Shown here in pieces: positions 1-8,573 of a stretch of DNA of 64,000 bases (within the stretch, counting starts at the first letter, position 1; each line of letters opens with the position of its first letter). This DNA is from Variovorax fucosicus (GTDB taxonomy: Bacteria > Pseudomonadota > Gammaproteobacteria > Burkholderiales > Burkholderiaceae_C), in NCBI RefSeq assembly GCF_030316825.1, contig NZ_JASZYU010000002.1, forward strand, positions 310,001 to 374,000, read 5' to 3'. Made by a program: the position numbers and the translations under genes. The notes beneath the pieces were generated by a model. That model did no database searches and had not been told where the DNA came from. It saw only the letters and a program-made list of their open reading frames with translations.

Positions 1-257
1 AGCAGCACGGTGCAGGCGACGCAGATCAGCGCCAACGCGAGCGACCAGCCGACGGTGCCGCCGTAGACCTCCCACACCTCGCCCAACCAGCGCAGCGTGA
101 GACCGCTCTTGAGTCCCACGCTGTAGTTGTTGACAAGCCCCGCCATCACCGACAGCAGCATCGGCGAGATCATGAACACACTCACGATCGCGGTGATGGC
201 CAGCAGGACGGGCGCCCGGGGTTGCGTGTTGTTCTTTCGCATCCGTCGTTCCCTCAT
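1..257 (-). CDS. ABC transporter inner-membrane permease, 3' part outside window
   Basis: This is the N-terminal part of an ABC importer permease; the rest lies beyond the left edge. The ATG at 257 overlaps the stop of the preceding permease (ATGA), so the two are translationally coupled. A second in-frame ATG lies five codons in. A hydrophobic helix follows the basic N-terminus (APVLLAITAIVSVFMISPM), then a periplasmic stretch with NNYSVGLKSG, then a second helix at the edge. This matches the second permease of spermidine/putrescine- or ferric-type importers, which pairs with the permease at 254-1063. The substrate cannot be deduced. An ATPase gene probably follows outside the window. Confidence 0.85.
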   Translation of the reverse strand, partial: MRERRMRKNNTQPRAPVLLAITAIVSVFMISPMLLSVMAGLVNNYSVGLKSGLTLRWLGEVWEVYGGTVGWSLALALICVACTVL

Positions 258-1063
258 CGCGCCACCGGGTTGGCACCGAAATGCCGCGCCACGAAGAGCA
301 CGAGCCAGGTCACCACGCCGAGTGCGATCGACAGCGACGCGGCCAGCGCGAAGTTGGCATAGTTGGTGAACTCGTTGTAGATGGTGATCGGGATCACCTC
401 GAACTTGCTGGCCAGCGTGAAGGCCGTGCCGAAGGCGCCCATCGAGGTCGCGAACAGGATCGCACCGCAGGCCAGCGTGGTCGGCGCCAGTTCGGGCAGC
501 CACACGTCGCGCACCACGCGCAGGCGCGAGGCACCGAGCGAGCGGGCCGCTTCTTCGAGCTGCGTGTTCATCGACTCGGCGGCCGCTGCGTAGGTGGCGA
601 TGGCGCGCGGCAGCGAGAAGTACAGGTACGCCAGGAACAGGCCCAGCAGGCCGTAGGCGAAGGTGATGCGCTCGCCCACCAGCGCATCGGACAGGTCGGC
701 CACCAGGCCCTGGCGTCCACCCAGCAGGATCACGAAGAAGCCGATGATCACGCCGGGAAAGGACAGCGGCAGCGTCAGCAGCGACAGCAGCACGCGCTTG
801 CCGGCGAAATCGCGGCGTGCGAGGTAGACGCCGACCGCGCCGCCGAGAATCAGCGTGGCCAGCGTGACGCCGAGCGACAGCAGCACCGTATTGAGCATGC
901 TCGACAGGTATCGCCCGTCACTCAGCACCGCGAAGTAGGTCGCCCAGCCTTTGCCGGCCGGTAGCGCCAGAAGGTGCATCACCGGCAGCAGCCAGAACAT
1001 CAGGAAAAACGCGCCGGCCGGGGCTGCGCAGCCCAGCAGCAGCCAGCGCTGGCGTGTCCTCAA
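254..1063 (-). CDS. ABC transporter inner-membrane permease
   Basis: A 269-residue permease of the binding-protein-dependent type. I start it at the TTG at 1063, which overlaps the stop of the binding-protein gene (TTGA) and has AAGGA six bases upstream. No ATG in this frame gives a sensible N-terminus. Several hydrophobic helices are visible. The conserved cytoplasmic EAA loop reads about AAESMNTQLEEAARSLGASR, the site that contacts the ATPase. It lies between the binding protein and the second permease in one minus-strand operon. It resembles the AfuB/PotB permease group; the solute is unknown. Confidence 0.88.
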   Translation of the reverse strand: MRTRQRWLLLGCAAPAGAFFLMFWLLPVMHLLALPAGKGWATYFAVLSDGRYLSSMLNTVLLSLGVTLATLILGGAVGVYLARRDFAGKRVLLSLLTLPLSFPGVIIGFFVILLGGRQGLVADLSDALVGERITFAYGLLGLFLAYLYFSLPRAIATYAAAAESMNTQLEEAARSLGASRLRVVRDVWLPELAPTTLACGAILFATSMGAFGTAFTLASKFEVIPITIYNEFTNYANFALAASLSIALGVVTWLVLFVARHFGANPVAR

Positions 1064-2070
1064 CGCACGTCCTTCAGATAGCGGTCGGAGAAGGCGCGCT
1101 GGCTGGCGGCCATGTGTGCGTAGTCGATCGTCTTGGCGCGTGCGTACTCGGCGGCGGGCAGGAACTGGGCCTCGACGTCCTTCGGCATCGCGCCGGCGCG
1201 GACAGGGCGCAGGTAGGCTTTGGCCCAGACCGCCTGGCCCTCGTCGGACAGCACGAAGTCGAGCACCTTCTTGGCTTCGGCCGCATGCGGCGCGTTGGCC
1301 ACCATACTCATGACGTACGGCACGACGACGGTGCCTTCGGTCGGGATCACGAAGGCGACGTTGGCCTTGTCCTTGTACTTGGCGCGGTAGGCGTTGAAGT
1401 CGTAGTCGAGCAGGATCGCGATCTCGCCCGACAGCACGCGTGCATACGAAGTCTGCTTGGGCACGATGGGCTCGTTCTTCTGGAGTGCCTTGAAGTAGTC
1501 GATGGCCGGCCCGAAGTTGTCGAGCGTGCCGCCACGCGCTGCGTTGACGGCCACTGCGCCGACGTAGCCGACAAAGGCCGATGCCGGGTCGAGGTAGCCG
1601 ATCAGGCCCTTGTACTCGGGCTTGAGCAGGTCGGCCCACGACTTGGGCACCGGCTTGCCCTTGAGCGCGTCGACGTTGACCATGAAGCCGAGCGTGCCGG
1701 AATGGATGCTGAACCAGTTTCCGGCCGGATCCTTCAGGCCATCGGGGATGTCCTTCCAGTTGGCGGGCTGGTAGGACGCGACCACGCCGTCCTTCTGCGC
1801 CTGGATGGCGAAGGTAACGCCGAGGTACGTCACGTCGGCCACAGGGCTGGCCTTCTCGGCCACCAACTGCGCCAGCGACTGGCCCGAGTTCTTATTGTCT
1901 GCCGGCACCGTGATGCCGGTCTTGGCCTTGATGGCACGCAGCTGCGTGCCCCAGTCCGCCCACTCGGTGGGGCAGTTGTAGCAAATGGCCGTCTGGGCCA
2001 TGGCGCTTGCGGCGGCGAAGCCGGCGGCCAGCACGCCGATGCGGACGATGCGTCGTAGGGTCGATGACAT
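1060..2070 (-). CDS. ABC transporter periplasmic solute-binding protein
   Basis: A 336-residue family 1 extracellular solute-binding protein. It has a clear Sec signal peptide (basic MSSTLRR, then a hydrophobic core ending ASAMAQ, cleavage near residue 25) and a start preceded by AGGAG five bases upstream. After the signal comes ICYNCPTEWADWG and a two-lobed binding-protein body with the hinge-type stretch IHSGTLGFMVNVDAL. It captures the solute in the periplasm for the permeases at 254-1063 and 1-257. The family covers ferric iron, thiamine, polyamine and aminoethylphosphonate binders; no residue pattern lets me choose. The LacI-type regulator next door hints at an organic ligand, which is inference. 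Confidence 0.88.
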   Translation of the reverse strand: MSSTLRRIVRIGVLAAGFAAASAMAQTAICYNCPTEWADWGTQLRAIKAKTGITVPADNKNSGQSLAQLVAEKASPVADVTYLGVTFAIQAQKDGVVASYQPANWKDIPDGLKDPAGNWFSIHSGTLGFMVNVDALKGKPVPKSWADLLKPEYKGLIGYLDPASAFVGYVGAVAVNAARGGTLDNFGPAIDYFKALQKNEPIVPKQTSYARVLSGEIAILLDYDFNAYRAKYKDKANVAFVIPTEGTVVVPYVMSMVANAPHAAEAKKVLDFVLSDEGQAVWAKAYLRPVRAGAMPKDVEAQFLPAAEYARAKTIDYAHMAASQRAFSDRYLKDVR

Positions 2071-2130
2071 GGGAACTCCTGGAGTGGATGGGAGGTTGGG
2101 GACAGGGGTTGAAAAGATCGAGGACGCAGG

Positions 2131-3138
2131 TCAGGTGCTGTCGGCAGGTGCCGCGGCGCAGGACTCACCCTCGCGGAACGTGTGAGGCAGACGCAGGCTG
2201 GCTTCGGGCGTCAGCGGCGTGCCGTCTTCCAGCGAGCGCAGCAGCCACTCCACACCATGGCGGCCGATATCGTGGTTGGGCTGCGCCACGGTGCTGAGCG
2301 CGGGCGTCAGGTCTTCGCCGAGTGCGATGCCGTCGAAGCCGACCACCGCCAGATCCCGCGGCACCCGCAGCCCGCTCAGATGGGCGGCGCGGATGCTGCG
2401 GATGGCGAGCAGGTCGTTCGAGCAGAAAAGGGCGGTAGGCCGCGGCGTCTTTTGCAGGTAGTGGCGCAATGCCTCCACGGCGGTTTGGACGAAGGGCACC
2501 TCGAGCAGCGGCGGTGCGCGGAGGCCCGCGTCGGCCATGCCCCGGAGATAGCCGCGGCAGCGCTGCTGCGCGCGATCCGACGCGGCCAGCGTACCGCTGA
2601 CCATGGCGATGCGCCGGTGGCCCAGGCGCACCAGGTGGGCGACGACCTCGGCCGACGCGCCTTCACTGTCGACCGACACGCAGGGGTGCGCCGGGTGCAT
2701 GTTGTAGGCCAGCACATAGGGCACGGCCGCAGCGTTCAGCCGCTGCAGCGCGACCGAACTCGACGGGTTGGAGACGACCAGGATCATGCCGGCGACATTG
2801 CCCGCAATCAATTGGTTCACCGCGCGCTCTTCCTGGTCGAGCTCGTAGCCTGTGGTGACCGGAACGATGGCGTAGCCGCCTGCAGCGGCGGCCTGCGCAA
2901 TGCCTTGCAGGTATTCGGCGAAGGTCGGGTTCAGCAGGGTGGGCAGCACAACACCCAGCACCCGGCTGCGCTGGGTGCGCAGCGTGCGCGCGCTCGTGTT
3001 CGCCACATAGCCCAGTTCCTTGGCCACGCGCTCGATCAACTCGCGGGTGGCCGGCGCCACCTTGTCGGGGAAGTTGAAGACCCTCGACACCGTGGCGATG
3101 GAGACGCCGGCGTGGCGGGCAACGTTTTGAATGTTCAT
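2131..3138 (-). CDS. LacI-family transcriptional regulator
   Basis: A 335-residue LacI/GalR-type repressor. The N-terminal helix-turn-helix and hinge helix are complete (NIQNVARHAGVSIATVSRVF, then the hinge near residues 45-60 with LGYVANTSARTLRTQRS). A periplasmic-binding-protein-like effector domain follows with typical landmarks (VVLPTLLNPTFAEYLQGI, FCSNDLLAIRSIRA, VVGFDGIALGE). It is first in the minus-strand operon that continues with the ABC importer, 60 bp before the binding-protein gene. A perfect LacI-type operator at 3151-3164, 12 bp before its start, suggests that it represses itself and the importer. The effector is unknown, presumably the imported solute. Confidence 0.93.
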   Translation of the reverse strand: MNIQNVARHAGVSIATVSRVFNFPDKVAPATRELIERVAKELGYVANTSARTLRTQRSRVLGVVLPTLLNPTFAEYLQGIAQAAAAGGYAIVPVTTGYELDQEERAVNQLIAGNVAGMILVVSNPSSSVALQRLNAAAVPYVLAYNMHPAHPCVSVDSEGASAEVVAHLVRLGHRRIAMVSGTLAASDRAQQRCRGYLRGMADAGLRAPPLLEVPFVQTAVEALRHYLQKTPRPTALFCSNDLLAIRSIRAAHLSGLRVPRDLAVVGFDGIALGEDLTPALSTVAQPNHDIGRHGVEWLLRSLEDGTPLTPEASLRLPHTFREGESCAAAPADST

Positions 3139-3150
3139 CGATCGGCGCCA

Positions 3151-3164
3151 TGTAAACGTTTACA
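3151..3164. promoter_or_regulatory. Palindromic LacI-family operator
   Basis: TGTAAACGTTTACA is a perfect 14-bp palindrome with the central CG step typical of LacI/GalR operators. It sits 12 bp upstream of the regulator start at 3138, where bound repressor would block transcription of the regulator-importer operon. Confidence 0.8.
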
Positions 3165-3205
3165 TTGCACCGCGGTGCCATGACGCCGTGATGACGGTCG
3201 ATAAA

Positions 3206-3240
3206 AAACCGCACTAGCCCTGGCCGGGTCGGTGCGGTTT
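3206..3240 (-). terminator. Rho-independent terminator after lspA
   Basis: A 9-bp perfect stem (AAACCGCAC paired with GTGCGGTTT) with a 17-nt loop. Read on the minus strand it ends in six T residues. It lies 32 bp past the lspA stop and separates the lspA-ileS unit from the LacI operon. Confidence 0.8.
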
Positions 3241-3271
3241 CAGATCCGAAGCAGGAACAGGGCGCAGGCGC

Positions 3272-3781
3272 TCAGCGCGCACGGCGCACGCGGCGCAACT
3301 CGTCCAGCACCAGGCAGATCGCGCCGAGCGTGATCGCGCTGTCGGCCACGTTGAAGGCCGGGAAGTGCGAGTTTCTCCAGTGGAAGTCCAGGAAGTCGAC
3401 CACGTAGCCGTGCATCATGCGGTCGATCACGTTGCCGATCGCGCCGCCCAGGATGCAGGCCATCGCGAACGAGAAAAGCTTCTGGCCCGCGTGCGTTTTC
3501 AGCATCCAGAAGATGAACGCCGCCGCCGCCACGCCGATGCCTGTGAACAGCCAGCGCTGCCAGCCCGAGCTGTCCGCCAGGAACGAGAAGGCTGCGCCGG
3601 TGTTGTGAGCCCGCACGATGTTGAAGAAGCTCGTGACGGTGGTGTAGCCGCCGTACTGGTAGTAGCCGACGATCAGCGTCTTGGTGTATTGGTCAATGAT
3701 CAGAATGACCAGCGCAAGCCCGATCCAGGGCCAGACGCCGGTGTTCTTGCCGAACGACGTGGAAGCAGCGGTGCGGGCCAT
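3272..3781 (-). CDS. lspA: Lipoprotein signal peptidase II
   Basis: A 169-residue inner-membrane aspartyl peptidase that removes the signal peptide from diacylated prolipoproteins. Four hydrophobic helices are visible. The two catalytic aspartates are D120 in GNVIDR and D147 in NVADS, and the early IIDQYTK and NTGAAFSFL motifs of the family are present. The ATG at 3781 shares one base with the ileS stop (TGATG), so it is translationally coupled to ileS, the common proteobacterial arrangement. A terminator follows at 3206-3240. Length is normal. Confidence 0.97.
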   Translation of the reverse strand: MARTAASTSFGKNTGVWPWIGLALVILIIDQYTKTLIVGYYQYGGYTTVTSFFNIVRAHNTGAAFSFLADSSGWQRWLFTGIGVAAAAFIFWMLKTHAGQKLFSFAMACILGGAIGNVIDRMMHGYVVDFLDFHWRNSHFPAFNVADSAITLGAICLVLDELRRVRRAR

Positions 3782-6633
3782 CAGGCAATGCTCCGCACTT
3801 CGCCCGCGCCGTGCAGGTTGCTGGTGCAGCGGCCGCAGATCGTCGGGTACGCGGCATCGTGGCCCACATCGGCGCGGTAGTGCCAGCAGCGCTCGCACTT
3901 CACATCGGAACTGGCCTTGACGGCGATCGACAGGCTCTCGCCCGCCGTCAATCGAACTGCGGACGTGATGAACACGAACTTCAGGTCGTCGCCCAGGCTG
4001 GCCAGCAGTGCATGGTCGTGCGGGCCGGCCGTGAGCGCGAGGTTCGCCTGCAGCGACGAGCCGACCTTGCCTTCGGTGCGCACCGTTTCGATTTCCTTGT
4101 TGACGCTGTCGCGGATCTCGCGGATGCGCGTCCACTTGGCCAGCAGCGCGTCGTCAAGCGCACCGAACTGGCTGTAGGTCTGCGTGAAGATCGACTCGCC
4201 CGGCTGGCCGGTGCCCACCAGCTTCCATGCCTCTTCGGCTGTGAAGCTGAGGAAGGGCGCCATCCAGCGCAGCATCGCCTGCGTGATGTGCCACAGCGCG
4301 GTCTGCGCGCTGCGGCGCGCATGCGAGCCGGGCGCCGTGGTGTAGAGCCGGTCCTTCAGCACGTCGAGGTAGAAGGCGCCGAGGTCTTCGGAGCAATACA
4401 CCTGCAGCTTGGCGACCACCGGGTGGAACTCGTAGACCTTGTAGTGCGCCAGCACCTCGGCCTGGAACTGCGCCGCACGGGCCAGCGCATACCGGTCGAT
4501 CTCGAGCAACTGGTCGAGCGGCACCGCATCCTTGCGGATGTCGAAGTCGCTGGTGTTCGCGAGCAGGAAGCGCAGCGTGTTGCGGATGCGCCGGTAGGCA
4601 TCGACCACGCGCGCGAGGATCTTGTCGTCGCCCGCGATGTCGCCCGAATAGTCGCTCGCCGCCACCCAGAGGCGGATGATCTCGGCGCCCAGCTTCTTGC
4701 TGACCTCCTGCGGATCGAGGCCGTTGCCGAGCGACTTGCTCATCTTGCGGCCCTGGCTGTCGATGGTGAAGCCGTGCGTCAGCAGGCCCTTGTACGGGGC
4801 GCGGCCCTCCAGCGCGCAGGCAATCAGCAGCGATGAATGGAACCAGCCGCGGTGCTGGTCGTGCCCTTCGAGGTAGAGGTCGGCTTCGGGGCCGGCCTCG
4901 TGGTGCACATGGGGGTGCGTGCCGCGCAGCACGTGCCAGAAGGTCGAGCCCGAGTCGAACCACACCTCCAGGATGTCGGTGCTCTTGGTGTAGCTGGGTG
5001 CGTCGGCCGCGCCCAGGATCTCTTCGACTGTCACGCGGCTCCAGGCCTCGATGCCGCCCTTCTCGACGATGTCGGCTGCCTGGTCGAGGATCTCCATCGT
5101 GCGCGGGTGCAACTCACCCGAATCCTTGTGCAGGAAGAACGGGATCGGCACGCCCCAACTGCGCTGGCGGCTGATGCACCAGTCGGGCCGGTTGGCGATC
5201 ATGTCGTGCAGCCGCGCCTTGCCGTTCTCGGGGTAGAAACTCGTCTGCTCGATCGCTTCGAGCGCGGTCTGGCGTAGCGTCTTGGGCGCCTTGTCCTTGG
5301 TGAACACGCCTTCGCCCTCGTCCATGCGCACGAACCACTGGGCGGCCGCGCGGTAGATCACCGGCGTCTTGTGGCGCCAGCAATGCGGGTAGCTGTGGGT
5401 GATGGTTTCGGTGGCCAGCAGCCGGTTCGCGTCGCGCAGCGCCTGCAGGATGACCGATACGGCCTTCCAGATGTTCTGGCCGCCGAACAGCGGGAAGTCG
5501 GCCGCGTACGAGCCGTTGCCCTGCACCGGGTTCAGGATGTCATCGATCGCCACGCCGTGCGCGACGCAGGAGTTGAAGTCGTCCACGCCGTAGGCGGGCG
5601 ACGAGTGAACCAGGCCGGTGCCGTCGTCGGCGGTCGCGTAGTCGGCCAGGTAGACCGGCGACAGGCGGCGGTAGCCCGCGTCCGCGTCGTAGAGCGGATG
5701 CTGGAACTCGAGGCCGCCGAGCTTCTCGCCCTTGACCGTGGCCAGCACCTCGCCGTCGAGTGCATAGCGGTTCAGGCACATCTCGACCAGCGAGGCGGCC
5801 AGCACCAGCAGGCCGCGCGGGGTGTCGACCAGCGCGTAGTCGAGCTCGGGGTTGAGGTTGATCGCCTGGTTGGCCGGGATGGTCCACGCGGTGGTGGTCC
5901 AGATCACGGCGAACGCGTCCTTGGTCAGTGCAGGCAGATCGAAGGCTGCCGCCAGTCGGGCCGGGTCGTGCGCCTTGAACGCCACGTCGAGGGTCTGGCT
6001 TTTCTTGTCGGCGTACTCGATCTCGAATTCGGCGAGCGAGGAGCCGCAGTCGAAGCACCAGTACACGGGCTTCAGGCCACGGTAGACAAAACCGCGCTCG
6101 ATCACGCGCTTGAACGCACGCAGTTCGCCGGCCTCGTTGGCGAAGTCCATCGTCTTGTACGGGTGATCCCACTCGCCGAGCACGCCGAGGCGCTGGAAGT
6201 CGACCATCTGCTGCGCGATCTGCTCGGTCGCATAGGCGCGGCTCTTGGCCTGCATCTCGTCGCGGCCCAGGTTGCGGCCGTACTTCTTTTCGATCGCGTT
6301 CTCGATCGGCAGGCCGTGACAGTCCCAGCCCGGTACGTAGAGCGCGTCGAAGCCCTCCAGCTGGCGCGCCTTGGTGATCATGTCCTTCAGGATCTTGTTC
6401 ACCGCGTGGCCCATGTGGATCTGGCCGTTGGCGTAGGGCGGGCCGTCGTGCAGGATGAACTTCGGTGCGCCCGTGCGGGCGTCGCGCAGACGCTGGTAGC
6501 GGCCTTCGTCTTCCCACTCCTTGACCCAGCCCGGTTCGCGCTTGGCCATGTCGCCGCGCATCGGGAAGGGGGTGTCGGGCAGGTTGAGGGTGGCGCGGTA
6601 GTCGGTGCCAGCGGAAGTGAGTGCGTCAGACAT
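3781..6633 (-). CDS. ileS: Isoleucyl-tRNA synthetase
   Basis: A 950-residue class Ia aminoacyl-tRNA synthetase that charges tRNA-Ile and edits mischarged valine. The HIGH signature is present as HMGH (residues 73-76) and KMSKS begins at K630. The editing domain lies between them, with the [13 protein letters not shown] stretch. The C-terminal zinc-binding knuckle is intact ([12 protein letters not shown], then CGRC). Length is standard for the bacterial type. It is upstream of and coupled to lspA. The start ATG at 6633 fits the family N-terminus ([20 protein letters not shown]). Confidence 0.98.
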   Translation of the reverse strand: MSDALTSAGTDYRATLNLPDTPFPMRGDMAKREPGWVKEWEDEGRYQRLRDARTGAPKFILHDGPPYANGQIHMGHAVNKILKDMITKARQLEGFDALYVPGWDCHGLPIENAIEKKYGRNLGRDEMQAKSRAYATEQIAQQMVDFQRLGVLGEWDHPYKTMDFANEAGELRAFKRVIERGFVYRGLKPVYWCFDCGSSLAEFEIEYADKKSQTLDVAFKAHDPARLAAAFDLPALTKDAFAVIWTTTAWTIPANQAINLNPELDYALVDTPRGLLVLAASLVEMCLNRYALDGEVLATVKGEKLGGLEFQHPLYDADAGYRRLSPVYLADYATADDGTGLVHSSPAYGVDDFNSCVAHGVAIDDILNPVQGNGSYAADFPLFGGQNIWKAVSVILQALRDANRLLATETITHSYPHCWRHKTPVIYRAAAQWFVRMDEGEGVFTKDKAPKTLRQTALEAIEQTSFYPENGKARLHDMIANRPDWCISRQRSWGVPIPFFLHKDSGELHPRTMEILDQAADIVEKGGIEAWSRVTVEEILGAADAPSYTKSTDILEVWFDSGSTFWHVLRGTHPHVHHEAGPEADLYLEGHDQHRGWFHSSLLIACALEGRAPYKGLLTHGFTIDSQGRKMSKSLGNGLDPQEVSKKLGAEIIRLWVAASDYSGDIAGDDKILARVVDAYRRIRNTLRFLLANTSDFDIRKDAVPLDQLLEIDRYALARAAQFQAEVLAHYKVYEFHPVVAKLQVYCSEDLGAFYLDVLKDRLYTTAPGSHARRSAQTALWHITQAMLRWMAPFLSFTAEEAWKLVGTGQPGESIFTQTYSQFGALDDALLAKWTRIREIRDSVNKEIETVRTEGKVGSSLQANLALTAGPHDHALLASLGDDLKFVFITSAVRLTAGESLSIAVKASSDVKCERCWHYRADVGHDAAYPTICGRCTSNLHGAGEVRSIA

Positions 6634-6708
6634 AAGGGCTTGGTTGCTCGACCGGGTGAATGTGGGCGCGACCTGCAGTGCAGGAAACTTTTGGGGATCT
6701 TTTCAAGA

Positions 6709-6802
6709 AACACCGTGGAACCGGCTCCGCCGGGCCACCGGTGTTGCCCCCGGCAGGGGGTTGGCGTGCGCGACACGAAGTGCGCGCCGCCTGGGGGCGA
6801 GT
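6709..6802. repeat. Intergenic hairpin repeat, family 1, copy A
   Basis: About 94 bp between ribF and ileS, about 85% identical by eye to 31800-31892 in the same orientation. Its 5' half forms a hairpin with outer arms ACACCGTGG and CCA(C)CGGTGT around an inner ACCGGC/GCCGGG stem. Its 3' half carries CCCCC and GGGGG tracts around a GCGACACGAAGTGCGC segment. Relative to copy B, two outer stem pairs differ on both sides in a compensating way. Confidence 0.8.
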
Positions 6803-6803
6803 G

Positions 6804-7829
6804 TCAAATTCGGTCGCGCGTGGTCTGGCGATGGGTGGAAGCGAAGAATGCGCGCGCGTCGTCGCCATCCTTCGCGATGCCCGAGGTCAGGGCTTCGAGG
6901 CTGGTGTAGCGCAATTCGTCGTGCAGTTTGTGCAGCAGTTCCACGCGCACGATTTTACCGTAGGCCCCTTCGCCGCCGAGCCCGGCCGGCCATTCGAGGC
7001 AGTGCGTCTCGAGCAGCACCCGGCCCGCGTTGACATCGTTGGCATCCAGCGACGGGCGCACGCCGAGGTTGGCGACGCCTTGCAGCGGCCGTTCGGCGAG
7101 CCCGTACACCAGCACCGCGAAGATGCCGCTGGCGGCCGGCTTCCAGTGCTTGAAGCGCAGGTTGAGAGTGCGAAAACCGTCGTCGCGGCCGGGCGCCGAG
7201 GCGCCGAGCGCGCGGCCGAGCTTGCGCCCGTGCACCACGTGGCCCGATATGGCGTAGGGCCGGCCCAGCAGCGCCTGGGCGTCCGCCATGCGGCCCTGGC
7301 CGAGCGCCTCGCGTACCGCCGAACTCGACACGCGCAGGCCGTGCACTTCGTAGCTGTTCATGCGCGCCACATCGAAGCCGCGGCTGTCACCGGCCGCGTC
7401 CAGCATCGCGTAGTCGCCGGCGCGCTTGGCGCCGAACCGGAAATCGTCACCAACCAGCACGTAGCGGGCGCCGAGACCGTCGACCAGCACCTGCTGGATG
7501 AATCCGTCCGGCGACTGGGCGGCGAGCCGTGCATCGAAGGGCAGCACCACCGCCTGGTCGACGCCACAGGCGGCGAGCGCGGTGAGCTTGTCGCGCAGCG
7601 TGCCAATGCGCGCCGGCGCCAGCTCGGGGCGCTTGGCGAGCGCGGCGAAATAGTCGCGTGGATGCGGCTCGAAAGTCAGCACGCAGCTCGGCAGCCCGCG
7701 CTGGCGCGCCTCGGTTGCCAGCAAGGCCAGCATGGCCTGGTGGCCACGGTGGACGCCGTCGAAATTGCCGATGGTGAGGGCGCACGCCGGCGCGATGCCG
7801 GGATGCCGGAACCCGCGGAATACCTGCAT
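6804..7829 (-). CDS. ribF: Bifunctional riboflavin kinase / FAD synthetase
   Basis: A 341-residue cytoplasmic enzyme that phosphorylates riboflavin to FMN and adenylates FMN to FAD. The N-terminal nucleotidyltransferase domain shows TIGNFDGVHRGHQ and later VSSSAVREALGQG. The C-terminal flavokinase domain shows GHVVHGRKLGRALG and YGLAERPLQGVANLGVRPS. Length is a little above the usual 310 or so residues. It lies upstream of ileS-lspA on the same strand, the familiar ribF-ileS-lspA order, but the 170-bp gap before ileS holds repeat copy A. An imperfect dyad, GTTATC-5-GATAGC, lies just upstream of the start at 7835-7851. Confidence 0.96.
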   Translation of the reverse strand: MQVFRGFRHPGIAPACALTIGNFDGVHRGHQAMLALLATEARQRGLPSCVLTFEPHPRDYFAALAKRPELAPARIGTLRDKLTALAACGVDQAVVLPFDARLAAQSPDGFIQQVLVDGLGARYVLVGDDFRFGAKRAGDYAMLDAAGDSRGFDVARMNSYEVHGLRVSSSAVREALGQGRMADAQALLGRPYAISGHVVHGRKLGRALGASAPGRDDGFRTLNLRFKHWKPAASGIFAVLVYGLAERPLQGVANLGVRPSLDANDVNAGRVLLETHCLEWPAGLGGEGAYGKIVRVELLHKLHDELRYTSLEALTSGIAKDGDDARAFFASTHRQTTRDRI

Positions 7830-7997
7830 GGGTTGTTATCTTTTTGATAGCACCGTGCGCCCGCTGGATGGGCGCCGGAAGGCTATTTGTCATAAAGCCG
7901 GTATATTGTGACGCAGTGCAACGAAAGCGGCTCCCGCCGCACCGTCATTGCGCCGGTTCGCTGGTCTTTCCGTGGTTCTTCTTTTTGGAGGCGTGTG

Positions 7998-8555
7998 GTG
8001 AAGGTCTTGAAGCTGTCAGCCCAGGGGTTGCCCCAGTCGTGGATTTCGCTCGAACAGGCGGTGACGCACTACGCCGCGGACGAGGTGCGCTGGGAAGCCG
8101 GGGGCGAGATCGCGCTGTTTCGCGGCGGCCACAACGCTGCCACCGGGCTGCAGTCGCAGATCGTGGTCAACAGCATCATCGGCACCAAGGGCGTGCCGCG
8201 CATCAACCCCTTCAACCAGCGCCCGGGCCTGACCAACAGCAAGCTGTTCGCCCGCGACCGCAACATCTGCGCGTACTGCGGCGGCCATTTCCACGAAGAC
8301 GAACTCACGCGCGAGCACATCATTCCGTTCGCCCAGAACGGCATCGACACCTGGATGAACGTGGTCACGGCCTGCAAGCCCTGCAACCACCGCAAGAGCA
8401 GCCGCACGCCCGAGCAGGCCCACATGCCGCTGCTGTATGCGCCCTATGTGCCGAGCCTGTGGGAAGACTTCATCCTGCGCAACCGCCGCATCCTGGCGGA
8501 TCAGATGGAGTTCCTGATGGCGCATTTGCCGCACAGCTCCCGGCTGCACGGCTAG
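7998..8555 (+). CDS. HNH endonuclease family protein
   Basis: A 185-residue protein with a central HNH domain. The zinc-binding CAYCG and CKPCNH pairs flank the catalytic HNH region, EHIIPFAQNG...WMNVV...NHRKSS. I start it at the GTG at 7998 because GGAGG lies at 7987-7991 at proper spacing; the preceding GTG at 7995 is too close. An upstream extension to 7908 would cover the presumed promoter (TATATT near 7902). It is divergent from ribF. Proteins of this type are single chromosomal genes without a partner methylase. The target is unknown, and nothing here suggests a restriction system. Confidence 0.85.
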   Translation: MKVLKLSAQGLPQSWISLEQAVTHYAADEVRWEAGGEIALFRGGHNAATGLQSQIVVNSIIGTKGVPRINPFNQRPGLTNSKLFARDRNICAYCGGHFHEDELTREHIIPFAQNGIDTWMNVVTACKPCNHRKSSRTPEQAHMPLLYAPYVPSLWEDFILRNRRILADQMEFLMAHLPHSSRLHG

Positions 8556-8573
8556 CGCCACTTAGCCACTTAT

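Noticed and set aside
7908-7997. Upstream extension of the HNH gene
   Set aside because: It overlaps a promoter-like TATATT and lacks family sequence; GGAGG favours the GTG at 7998.
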